Positions 50,809-58,679 of a DNA stretch of 64,000 bases are shown here, in pieces. Position numbers and translations under genes: made by a program. This stretch comes from Diaphorobacter nitroreducens (lineage in GTDB: Bacteria > Pseudomonadota > Gammaproteobacteria > Burkholderiales > Burkholderiaceae_C): contig RJVL01000001.1 of NCBI GenBank assembly GCA_003755025.1, positions 124,001-188,000 of the forward strand, in the 5' to 3' direction. Numbering within the stretch: position 1 is the stretch's first letter; each line of letters begins with the position of its first letter. The notes under the pieces are model-generated. The model did no database searches. It was not told the DNA's origin and saw only the letters and a list, made by a program, of their open reading frames with translations.

Positions 50809-51798
50809 TCAGTCGGCGTAAGTGCCGGCTGCCTTGATCACCATGCCCCACTTTTCGATTTCGGACTGCACGAACTTCTTGTGTTCGGCCGGCAGCACGC
50901 GCTTGTCGGCCACCACCACGGCGCCCAGGCCTTCCTGCTTCTTGATGAAGTCAGGATCCTTCACGGCCACTTGCAGCGCTTCGTTGATGCGCGTCAGCAC
51001 GGCGGCGGGCGTGCCCTTGGGGGCATACAGGCCATGCCAGACGGAGACGTTGAAGTCTTTCAGGCCGCTTTCCTGCAGCGTCGGCAAGTCCTTGAGCGAA
51101 GGCATCGTCAGGCGCTGGTTGGTGGTCACGGCAAAGGCCTTGACCTTCTTGCCCTCGATCTGCGTCGTGGTGTTGGTGGTCTGGTCGCACATCAGGTCGA
51201 TCTGGCCGCCAATCAGGTCGGTGATGGCGGGCGCCGCGCCCTTGTAGGCCACGGGCGTCATGTGCGACTGCAGCGCGTGCTGGAACATCAGGCCGCACAG
51301 ATGGCCGGCCGAGCCCAGGCCGGAGTGGCCCAGGTTCACCTTTTCCTTGTTCTGCGCAATCCAGGTGGCCAATTCCTTGTAGTTCTTGGCCTCCAGCGTC
51401 GGGCGCGAGATGATGGTCATGGGCACGTCGTTGACGATGCCCAGGAACTCGAAGTCGTTCAACACGTTGAACGACAGCTTGCGGTACAGCGTGGGGATGG
51501 TGGCCATGCCGATGTGGTTCAGCAGCAGGGTGTAGCCGTCCGGCTGTGCACGGGCCACCTTGGCTGCGCCAATGGTGCTGCCTGCACCGGCGGCGTTTTC
51601 GACGACGACCGTGGCACCGCCCAGGGGCTTGCGCAGGGCCTCTGCCAGGTCACGGGCCACGCGGTCGGTGGGGCCGCCGGCCGAGAAGGGCACGACGATG
51701 GTGATGTTCTTATCTTTGACCGGATAGGCCTGGGCGGATGCGCCGAATGCAGCCAGGATGGCGGCCGCTCCCACGGCGATCTTGAATGTCGTTCTCAT
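50809..51798 (-). CDS. Bug-family tripartite tricarboxylate receptor
   Basis: A 329-residue periplasmic receptor. Signal peptide FKIAVGAAAILAAFGASAQA, then ITIVVPFSAGGPTDRVARDL, VVENAAGAGSTIG, VNLGHSGLGSAGHLCGLMF and VAYKGAAPAITDLIGGQID. Cys residues in the HLCGL and LMCDQ segments may pair. ATG 51798 has AAGGAG 5 nt upstream; the frame extends far upstream only as a shadow of a long GC-rich stretch. Its terminator is at 50731. Confidence 0.93.
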   Translation of the reverse strand: MRTTFKIAVGAAAILAAFGASAQAYPVKDKNITIVVPFSAGGPTDRVARDLAEALRKPLGGATVVVENAAGAGSTIGAAKVARAQPDGYTLLLNHIGMATIPTLYRKLSFNVLNDFEFLGIVNDVPMTIISRPTLEAKNYKELATWIAQNKEKVNLGHSGLGSAGHLCGLMFQHALQSHMTPVAYKGAAPAITDLIGGQIDLMCDQTTNTTTQIEGKKVKAFAVTTNQRLTMPSLKDLPTLQESGLKDFNVSVWHGLYAPKGTPAAVLTRINEALQVAVKDPDFIKKQEGLGAVVVADKRVLPAEHKKFVQSEIEKWGMVIKAAGTYAD

Positions 51799-51989
51799 GA
51801 TGCTCCTTGGAAAAGAGGCGCAATCATAGAGAGGAACGGCGTGCCGGACATCAAGGAAACCCCCGAGGCCGCACCGCCTGACAAATGGGCGACGTTTGAC
51901 CCCAGGGGGTTGACGCGGCTGCGGGCGGCTTGTGTGCCGCGCACGACGCCGTGGCGACGGACGGCGCCGGCCGGCCGCCCCGCGGGGCA

Positions 51990-53237
51990 TCAGCGGTAGC
52001 TGCGCGCGTCTTCGATGACCTTGCCGTCGTTGGGCAGGCTGCCGGGAGGCACCATCTGCACGTCGCCGCGCAGCTTGGTCACTTCGCGCAGCGCTTCGGC
52101 CAGTTGCTGGGCCATGCCTGCGGCGGTTTCCGTGGTCTCCACCTGCAGCACCATCTGGTCGTTGGCCATCTCGCCGCTGACCACCAGCCGCGCGCGCTGC
52201 ACCTGGGGGAAGCGCTTGACCACGCTGGCAATCTGGCCGGGGTGCACGAACATGCCGCGCACTTTGGTGGTCTGGTCCGCGCGGCCCATCCAGCCCTTGA
52301 TGCGGGTGTTGGTGCGGCCCGTGGGGCACTGGCCCGGCAGTACGGCCGACAGGTCGCCGGTGCCGAAGCGGATCAGCGGGTAGTCGGGGTTCAGCGTGGT
52401 GATGACCAGCTCGCCCACTTCGCCCTCGGGCACCGGGTCGCCGGTGCCCGGGCGCACGATCTCGACGATCACGCCCTCGTCCAGCACCAGGCCTTCGCGC
52501 GCGCTGGTCTCATAGGCGATCAGGCCCAGGTCTGCCGTGGCGTAGCACTGGTAGCCCGTCACGCCGCGCGCGGCCAGCCAGTCGCGCAGCGAGGGCGGGA
52601 AGGCCTCGCCCGAGACCAGCGCCTTGGTCACGCTGGGCAGCGCCACGCCGTGTTCGTGGGCCTTGTCGAGGATGATCTTCAGGAAGCTGGGCGTGCCGAT
52701 GTAGCCGGCCGGGCGCAGTTCGGCCATGGCCTGCACCTGCTGCTCGGTCTGCCCCGTGCCGCCTGGAAAGACCGTGCAGCCCAGCGCGTGGGCGCCGGTC
52801 TCCATCATCGAGCCGGCAGGCACGAAGTGGTAGCTGAAGCTGTTGTGGATCAGCTCGCCGGGGCGAAACCCCGCGGCATACATGGCGCGTGCCATGCGCC
52901 AGTAGTCCGGCCGCGCGCCCTCGGGCTCATAGATGGTGCCGGGGCTGGCGAACACGCGGGGCATGTGACGCCCGAATCCCAGGGCGCTGAAGCCGCCGAA
53001 CGCATTCTGGCCGCGCTGCGCCTGCTGGCGCTCCAGCAGTTCGTACTTGCGCGTGACGGGCAGGCGGGCCAGCGCGGCGCGGTCGGTGATGGTGGTGGCG
53101 TCCACGCCCGCCAGGATGCCGGCGAAGGCGGGGCTGGCCTGCTGGGCGTGGGCGATCTGCCGGGGCAGGGCCGCCATGAGGGCGGCTTCGCGCTCGGCGG
53201 GGGCGCGGGTTTCCAGGGCGTCGTAGAACATGCTCAT
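51990..53237 (-). CDS. PaaK-like acyl-CoA ligase homologue
   Basis: A 415-residue member of the phenylacetate-CoA ligase family, last gene of the liv-type operon. It keeps PaaK features: LARLPVTRKYELLERQ, NSFSYHFVPAGSMM, GCTVFPGGTGQTEQQV, KALVSGEAFPPSLRDWL, YATADLGLIAYE, LVITTLNPDYPLIRFGTGDL, GRADQTTKVRGMFVHP. The canonical SSGTTGKP phosphate loop is absent and replaced by VFASPGTIYEPEG, so adenylation activity is uncertain. Context suggests CoA activation, or regulation, of an aromatic acid brought in by the transporter. Confidence 0.85.
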   Translation of the reverse strand: MSMFYDALETRAPAEREAALMAALPRQIAHAQQASPAFAGILAGVDATTITDRAALARLPVTRKYELLERQQAQRGQNAFGGFSALGFGRHMPRVFASPGTIYEPEGARPDYWRMARAMYAAGFRPGELIHNSFSYHFVPAGSMMETGAHALGCTVFPGGTGQTEQQVQAMAELRPAGYIGTPSFLKIILDKAHEHGVALPSVTKALVSGEAFPPSLRDWLAARGVTGYQCYATADLGLIAYETSAREGLVLDEGVIVEIVRPGTGDPVPEGEVGELVITTLNPDYPLIRFGTGDLSAVLPGQCPTGRTNTRIKGWMGRADQTTKVRGMFVHPGQIASVVKRFPQVQRARLVVSGEMANDQMVLQVETTETAAGMAQQLAEALREVTKLRGDVQMVPPGSLPNDGKVIEDARSYR

Positions 53238-53269
53238 GCCTGGGTCTCCTGTCGTTGGGAGGGGTTTAG

Positions 53270-53331
53270 GGCAAAATAGGCCTCCAGCGCTTGCCTGTCA
53301 AGCGCTAGCAGCTATTAATTTGAGAGTAATT
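53270..53331 (+). repeat. Dispersed palindromic repeat, copy 11
   Basis: GGCAAAATAGGCCTCCAGCGCTTGCC then TGTCAAGCGCTAGCAGCTATTAATT, lying between livF and the PaaK-like gene within the operon. The livF stop TAA overlaps its end at 53330-53332. The plus-strand family frame is open (PPALACQALAAIN). Confidence 0.88.
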
Positions 53332-54139
53332 AGGCCAGCCAGCGCTTGCGGCGCTTGTAGCTCTTGACGTCCTTGAAGCTCTTGCGCTCGCCGCCGCCCA
53401 CGCCCAGGTAGAACTCCTTCACGTCTTCGTTGCTGGCCAGGTCCTGCGCGGCGCCGTCCATGACGATGCGGCCGCTTTCCATGATGTAGCCGTAGTCCGC
53501 GTACTTCAGCGCCATGTTGGTGTTCTGCTCGGCCAGCAGGAAGGTCGTGCCTTCCTTGGCGTTGAGATCCTTCACGATGTTGAACACCTCTTCCACGATC
53601 TGCGGCGCCAGGCCCATCGAGGGCTCGTCCAGCAGCACGATGTTGGGGTTGCTCATGATGGCCCGGCCGATCGCGCACATCTGCTGCTCGCCGCCCGAGG
53701 TGTAGGCGGCCTGGCTGGTGCGGCGCGTCTTCAGGCGCGGGAAGTAGTTGTAGACCTTCTCCAGGTTGGCGGCGATCTCGCCCTTGTCGGTGCGCGTGTA
53801 GCTGCCGGTGAGCAGGTTCTCCTCGATGGTCAGGTGGGCGAAGCAGTGGCGCCCCTCCATGACCTGCACCACGCCGCGCTTGACCAGGTCGGCGGGCGAG
53901 AGGTTCTGGATCTGCTCGCCGCGCAGCTCGATGCTGCCCTTGGTGACCTCGCCGCGCTCGCCCTTGAGCAGGTTGGAGATCGCGCGCAGCGTGGTCGTCT
54001 TGCCCGCGCCGTTGCCGCCCAGCAGGGCGACGATGCCCTTCTCGGGCAGTTGCAGCGACACGCCCTTGAGCACCAGGATCACATGGTTGTAGATGACCTC
54101 GATGCCATTGACGCTGAGAACGATGTTTCTGGACTCCAT
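53330..54139 (-). CDS. livF: Branched-chain-type ABC transporter ATPase LivF
   Basis: A 269-residue ATPase. Walker A LLGGNGAGKTTT (about 38-49), signature YTSGGEQQMCAIGRA, Walker B NIVLLDEPSMG, the H-loop replaced by AEQNTNMALKYAD as usual in LivF. It has a longer C-terminus than E. coli LivF (a basic SYKRRKR tail). It pairs with LivG to power uptake. A 195-bp hairpin-rich gap separates it from the binding-protein gene upstream. Confidence 0.93.
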   Translation of the reverse strand: MESRNIVLSVNGIEVIYNHVILVLKGVSLQLPEKGIVALLGGNGAGKTTTLRAISNLLKGERGEVTKGSIELRGEQIQNLSPADLVKRGVVQVMEGRHCFAHLTIEENLLTGSYTRTDKGEIAANLEKVYNYFPRLKTRRTSQAAYTSGGEQQMCAIGRAIMSNPNIVLLDEPSMGLAPQIVEEVFNIVKDLNAKEGTTFLLAEQNTNMALKYADYGYIMESGRIVMDGAAQDLASNEDVKEFYLGVGGGERKSFKDVKSYKRRKRWLA

Positions 54140-54160
54140 AGCCTTGCCCTTGTAGTGGTG

Positions 54161-54282
54161 CCAATCGGCAGGGCTGTCGCCACAGCCCTCTCGATTGGCG
54201 GCTGCCCTGCGCAGCCGCTTGAACCTGGCGCAACCCGCGCCAGCAGGCGCCGTGGAACGGGTCTTGCCCGACCACCGGCGCC
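54161..54282 (-). other. Cluster of four hairpins between the binding-protein gene and livF
   Basis: Within the 195-bp gap lie: (1) a nested stem-loop at 54161-54198, arms 54161-54167/54192-54198 and 54170-54177/54182-54189; (2) 54198-54218, 7-8 bp; (3) 54225-54243, 7 bp perfect, loop AACCC; (4) 54246-54282, two stacked stems with one bulged base and an inner 4-bp stem. On the transcript they follow the binding-protein stop, a position where stable structure often protects the upstream message or reduces read-through. Confidence 0.75.
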
Positions 54283-54334
54283 ACCCCCTTCCCGAGCAGA
54301 AGGGCGATGGCGCGCAGCGCCTCAGGGGACGTCC

Positions 54335-55660
54335 TTAGGACTGGCAGTCGCCCGCTTCGCGGCGGGACATCTTCTTGTCGGCAAGGTACTTGTCCGCGCC
54401 GGCCTTGACCATAGGCTTGATGACCTGCTCATCGGCCTGGTACCAGTCGGACGAGAACTTCCACTGCTTGCCATCCCAGGTGTGCACGCGGGCCCAGGTA
54501 GAACCCATGTGGTCCGCGCAGCTGGTGGACAGCGGGCGCATCAGGTCGGTAAAGCCCAGCGCGTCCAGTTTTTTCTGGTCCAGCGCCAGGTTTTCCATGC
54601 CCCAACGCACCTGCTCGCCGGTCATGACCTTGCCCTTGCCGAAGCGCTCCTGCGCGCGGCGCACGGCCTCCACGCCCAGCATCTGGATGATCACGCCGCG
54701 CGTGTACAGCACCGAGCCCACTTCGTCCTTGGGGCCCGTGCCCTGGTTGGCGCCATGCACGTGCTTGAGGATGTCCTGCATGACCTTGGACTGCGTGCCA
54801 TGGCCGTTGAGCGCCAGCGCGTGGTAGCCCTTGGCGCCATCGCCCACGTCGCGCACGTCCGGCTCGGCACCGGCCCACCACACGCCGTACATCTTGTCGC
54901 GCGGGTAGCCGGTGGCCTGGGCTTCCTTCAGGGCGGTGGAGTTCATCACGCCCCAGCCCCACAGCAGCACGTAGTCGGGGCGGCTCTGGCGCACCTGCAG
55001 CCAGGTGGCCTTCTGCTCCACGCCGGGCGCGGTCACGGGCAGCATCTGCAGCTCGAAGCCGTGCATCTTGGAGCGCTCCTGCAGCAGCGGAATCGGCTCC
55101 TTGCCGAAGGGGCTGTCGTGGTAGACCAGTGCGATCTTCTTGCCCTTGAGCTTGTCCAGGCCGCCGGCGTTCTTGCCGATGTGCTGGATCAGGATGTCGG
55201 CGCCGGTCCAGTAGCTGCCCATGTAGGGGAAGTTCCACTTGAAGGCCATGCCGTCCTGCGCGACCGACAGGCCATAGCCCAGCGTCATCAGCGGGATCTT
55301 GTCCACGGGCGCCTTCTCGGTCAGCGCGAAGGTGATGCCGGTGGCCTGCGGGTCGAACAGCGTCACGCCGGGGCGGCTCTTCAGACGCTCGTAGCACTCC
55401 ACGCCGCGGTCGGTGGCGTAGCCGGTCTCGCACTCTTCCCAGGTCAGCTTCACGCCGTTCACGCCGCCGTCGCGCGCGTTGATCATCTTGATGTAGTCCT
55501 GCTTGCCGTTGGCCCATGGCACGCCGTTCGGGGCGTAGGGGCCCGTGCGGTACGACAGCAGGGGGAAGAACTGTTCCTTGGCCTGGGCGGCGGCGCCGCC
55601 TGCAAAGCCGGCCAGGGTGCAGGCCACCGTGGCGGCCGCAGCGAGTCGGGTGAATTTCAT
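54335..55660 (-). CDS. ABC-transporter substrate-binding protein of the liv-type operon
   Basis: A 441-residue periplasmic type I binding protein, longer than LivK. Signal peptide FTRLAAAATVACTLAGFAGG with cleavage near AAAQA, then FFPLLSYRTGPYAPNGVPWA, GGVNGVKLTWEECETGYATD, PLMTLGYGLSV, MGSYWTGADILIQHIG and KKIALVYHDSPFGKEPIPLL. This subgroup usually accompanies CoA ligases and probably binds an aromatic or branched acid. Two cysteines at the end may pair. Confidence 0.9.
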   Translation of the reverse strand: MKFTRLAAAATVACTLAGFAGGAAAQAKEQFFPLLSYRTGPYAPNGVPWANGKQDYIKMINARDGGVNGVKLTWEECETGYATDRGVECYERLKSRPGVTLFDPQATGITFALTEKAPVDKIPLMTLGYGLSVAQDGMAFKWNFPYMGSYWTGADILIQHIGKNAGGLDKLKGKKIALVYHDSPFGKEPIPLLQERSKMHGFELQMLPVTAPGVEQKATWLQVRQSRPDYVLLWGWGVMNSTALKEAQATGYPRDKMYGVWWAGAEPDVRDVGDGAKGYHALALNGHGTQSKVMQDILKHVHGANQGTGPKDEVGSVLYTRGVIIQMLGVEAVRRAQERFGKGKVMTGEQVRWGMENLALDQKKLDALGFTDLMRPLSTSCADHMGSTWARVHTWDGKQWKFSSDWYQADEQVIKPMVKAGADKYLADKKMSRREAGDCQS

Positions 55661-55736
55661 GGTCTTGTCTCCTTGTGGTTGGATGGAACGTCGCCTGAAT
55701 TGCGCCGGTCGGCGCGGAACACACCTTGCAATGGCA

Positions 55737-56813
55737 TCAATGGGGGAAGGGCCACACGCGCATCTTCTGCTTGCCGATGGACCACAGCTTGGCCAGGCCG
55801 TGGGGCTCCACGATGAGGAACCACACGATCAGCGCGCCGAAGATCATCAGTTCCGCATGCGACACGGCGGCGGTGGAGATGTCCACGCCGAACAGGCCGG
55901 CCACCGCGGGCAGGAACTGGTTCAGGAAGATGGGCAGCACCACGATGAAGGCCGCGCCGAAGAACGCGCCCATGATGGAACCCATGCCGCCGATGATGAC
56001 CATGAACAGCAGGCGGAACGACACCTCGACCGAGAACGCCGCCGGCTCCCACGAACCCAGGTGCACGAAGGCCCACAGCGCGCCCGCCATGCCGACGATG
56101 AAGGAGCTGACGGCGAAGGCGCTGAGCTTGGCGTACATAGGGCGGATGCCGATCACCGCGGCGGCCACGTCCATGTCGCGGATGGCCATCCATTCGCGGC
56201 CGATGGCGCCGCGCACCAGGTTCTTGGCCAGCAGGGCCACGACTACCAGGAGCGTCAGGCAGAACAGGTACTTGGCCATGGCGCTGTCCAGCGGCATGCC
56301 GAAGACCTGCAGGTTGCTGACCGAGACCGAACCCGAGTCGGAATTGTTGGTGAACCACTTGATGCGCAGGAACATCCAGTCGCTGAAGAACTGCGCCGCC
56401 AGCGTGGCCACGGCCAGGTACAGCCCTTTCACGCGCAGGCTGGGCAGCCCGAACAGGATGCCGAAGAACGTGGCGCACAGCCCGCCCAGGATGAGGGCCG
56501 GGACCAGCGGCATCCCGGGGAAGCGCACGAAGAAGTTGAAGGCCCCGTAGGCGCCCACCGCCATGAAGGCGCCCGAGCCCAGCGAGATCTGCCCGCAGTA
56601 GCCCACGAGGATGTTCACGCCCAGCGCGGCCATGGACATGATGACCAACGGGATCAGGATGGCGCGGTAGAAGTAGTCCGACGCCATCGCGGGCACCGCC
56701 ACGAAGGCCACGGCCAACAGCAGCAGGATGGCGATGCGGTCCTGGGTGATGGGAAAGATCTGCTGGTCGGCCTTGTAGGTGGTCTTGAACTGGCCGTTTT
56801 CGCGGTAGAACAT
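55737..56813 (-). CDS. livM: Branched-chain-type ABC permease LivM
   Basis: A 358-residue permease with about 10 membrane helices: AILLLLAVAFVAVPAM near the start, MAALGVNILVGYCGQISLGSGAFM (the LivM signature), LRVKGLYLAVATLAAQFF, the cytoplasmic EAA-like loop NLVRGAIGREWMAIRDMDVAA and FIVGMAGALWAFVHLG. It forms the channel with LivH. A gap of four tandem hairpins lies between livH and this gene. Confidence 0.92.
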   Translation of the reverse strand: MFYRENGQFKTTYKADQQIFPITQDRIAILLLLAVAFVAVPAMASDYFYRAILIPLVIMSMAALGVNILVGYCGQISLGSGAFMAVGAYGAFNFFVRFPGMPLVPALILGGLCATFFGILFGLPSLRVKGLYLAVATLAAQFFSDWMFLRIKWFTNNSDSGSVSVSNLQVFGMPLDSAMAKYLFCLTLLVVVALLAKNLVRGAIGREWMAIRDMDVAAAVIGIRPMYAKLSAFAVSSFIVGMAGALWAFVHLGSWEPAAFSVEVSFRLLFMVIIGGMGSIMGAFFGAAFIVVLPIFLNQFLPAVAGLFGVDISTAAVSHAELMIFGALIVWFLIVEPHGLAKLWSIGKQKMRVWPFPH

Positions 56814-56859
56814 TATTTACTCCAAATCTTTCAACCAAGGGCGATGATCTTTTGGCTGC

Positions 56860-56943
56860 GGGCACTGCGTGCCCTCGCAGGAAGACCATCCTTCGCCTGC
56901 GGCGAAGAACCCTGCGGGTTGATCGCGTATGTCATACGCGATC
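56860..56943 (-). other. Four tandem perfect hairpins between livH and livM
   Basis: In order on the plus strand: 56860-56865/56869-56874 (6 bp), 56891-56897/56901-56907 (7 bp), 56908-56912/56916-56920 (5 bp), all with a TGC loop (GCA in the transcript), then 56921-56931/56933-56943 (11 bp) with a single-base centre. The last contains the livH stop codon. All arms are perfect complements. Three share the same loop, so chance is an unlikely cause. Confidence 0.85.
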
Positions 56944-57861
56944 GATGATCTTCTCGCCGAACAAACCTTGGGGCCGGAACAGCAGGAACACGAGGGCCAG
57001 CACGTAGGCAAACCAGATCTCGATGCCGCCGCCCACGAAGGGGCCCAGGTACACCTCGGAGAGCTTCTCGCCCACGCCGATGATCAGCCCGCCGATGATG
57101 GCGCCCGGCACCGAGGTCAGGCCGCCCAGGATCACCACTGGCAGCGCGCGCAGCGCCACCGTGGTCAGCGAGAACTGCACGCCCAGCTTGGAGCCCCAGA
57201 TCATCCCGGCCACCAGTGCCACGACACCGGCGACACACCACACGATGACCCAGATGTGGTTGAGCGGGATGCCGATGGACTGCGCCGCCTGGTGGTCGTC
57301 CGCCACGGCGCGCAATGCGCGGCCGGTCTTGGTCTTTTGAAAGAAGATGCTCAGCACCACCACCAGGGCGGCGGCAATGCCTGCGGCAATCACGTCTTCC
57401 TTGTTCACGAGCACGCCGCCCTCGAACACGGTGTCCAGCAGGAACACCGGGTCCTTGGGCATGCCGATGTCGATCTTGTAGATGTCGCTGCCGAAGAAGG
57501 TCTGGCCCAGGCCTTCCAGGAAGTAGGTGATGCCCAGCGTGGCCATGAGCAGCGTGGCGCCTTCCTGGTTCACGAGGTGGCGCAGCACCAGGCGCTCGAT
57601 GAACCAGGCCACTGCGAACATGCACAGGCCTGCGATCAGGAACGCGGCCAGATTGGCCACGATGGGGTTGCTGATGCCGGTCCACTCCGGGATCCACTCG
57701 GCAAAGCGCGCCATGGCCAGGGCCGCGAACAGCACCATGGCACCCTGCGCGAAGTTGAAGACGCCCGAGGCCTTGAAGATCAGCACGAAGCCGAGTGCCA
57801 CCAGCGCGTAGAGCATGCCGGCCATCAGGCCGCCGATCAGGGTTTCGAGAAAGAATGCCAT
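56932..57861 (-). CDS. livH: Branched-chain-type ABC permease LivH
   Basis: A 309-residue membrane permease: LIGGLMAGMLYALVALGFVLI at the start, NFAQGAMVLFAALAMARF (conserved FNFAQG), IERLVLRHL, MATLGITYFLEGLGQ and the cytoplasmic loop KTKTGRALRAVADDHQAAQS. Eight or so helices. It is 10 bp after livG. Its stop lies in an 11-bp-arm palindrome. Confidence 0.93.
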   Translation of the reverse strand: MAFFLETLIGGLMAGMLYALVALGFVLIFKASGVFNFAQGAMVLFAALAMARFAEWIPEWTGISNPIVANLAAFLIAGLCMFAVAWFIERLVLRHLVNQEGATLLMATLGITYFLEGLGQTFFGSDIYKIDIGMPKDPVFLLDTVFEGGVLVNKEDVIAAGIAAALVVVLSIFFQKTKTGRALRAVADDHQAAQSIGIPLNHIWVIVWCVAGVVALVAGMIWGSKLGVQFSLTTVALRALPVVILGGLTSVPGAIIGGLIIGVGEKLSEVYLGPFVGGGIEIWFAYVLALVFLLFRPQGLFGEKIIDRV

Positions 57862-57871
57862 TTGCTTGCCC

Positions 57872-58657
57872 TCAGTGGCTGGTGCCCAGGTAGGCGCGAA
57901 TCACGTCTTCGTTGTTGCGCACTTCGTCCGGCGCGCCGTCACCGATCTTTTTGCCGTAGTCCAGCACCACGACGCGGTCGCTGATGTCCATCACCACGCC
58001 CATGTCGTGTTCGATGAGGACGATGGTGGTGCCGAACTCGTCGTTCACATCCAGGATGAAGCGGCACATGTCCTGCTTCTCCTCTACGTTCATGCCGGCC
58101 ATGGGTTCATCGAGCAGCAGCACCTGAGGTTCCATGGCGAGGGCCCGGCCCAAGTCCACGCGCTTCTGCAGGCCGTAGGGCAACTGGCCGACGGGGGTCT
58201 TGCGGTGCGCCTGGATCTCCAGGAAGTCGATGATGTGTTCGACCTTCTCGCGGTGGGCGATCTCCTCGCGCTCGGCCGGTCCGATGCGCAGTGCCTGCAG
58301 GAGCAGGTTGCTTTTGATCTTGAGGTTGCGCCCGGTCATGATGTTGTCGATCACGCTCATGCCCTTGAACAACGCCAGGTTCTGGAAAGTGCGCGCGATG
58401 CCCATCTCGGCGACCTGGCGGCTGTTCATGTGGCCGAACGTCTGGCCGCGGAAGGTGATGGAGCCCTCGGACGGCGTGTACACGCCGTTGATGCAGTTGA
58501 GCATGGAGCTCTTGCCCGCGCCGTTGGGGCCGATGATCGAGCGGATCTCGTGCTCGCGCACGTTGAACGAAATGTCGGTGAGCGCCTTGACGCCGCCGAA
58601 CCGCAGGCTGATGTTCTTGACGTCGAGGATGACGTCGCCAATCTTCTTGCTGGTCAT
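57872..58657 (-). CDS. livG: Branched-chain-type ABC transporter ATPase LivG
   Basis: A 261-residue ATPase. Walker A IIGPNGAGKSS (about 41-51), RTFQNLALFKGMSVIDNIM, signature LPYGLQKRVDLGRALA, Walker B VLLLDEPMAG, the catalytic-His VLIEHDMGVVMDISDRVVVL and the C-terminal NNEDVIRAYLG. Full length. It is preceded by the acyl-CoA synthetase gene with a 22 bp gap, showing that activation and transport genes share one message. Confidence 0.94.
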   Translation of the reverse strand: MTSKKIGDVILDVKNISLRFGGVKALTDISFNVREHEIRSIIGPNGAGKSSMLNCINGVYTPSEGSITFRGQTFGHMNSRQVAEMGIARTFQNLALFKGMSVIDNIMTGRNLKIKSNLLLQALRIGPAEREEIAHREKVEHIIDFLEIQAHRKTPVGQLPYGLQKRVDLGRALAMEPQVLLLDEPMAGMNVEEKQDMCRFILDVNDEFGTTIVLIEHDMGVVMDISDRVVVLDYGKKIGDGAPDEVRNNEDVIRAYLGTSH

Positions 58658-58679
58658 GTGTCTGCTGCCTCGTTGCGTG

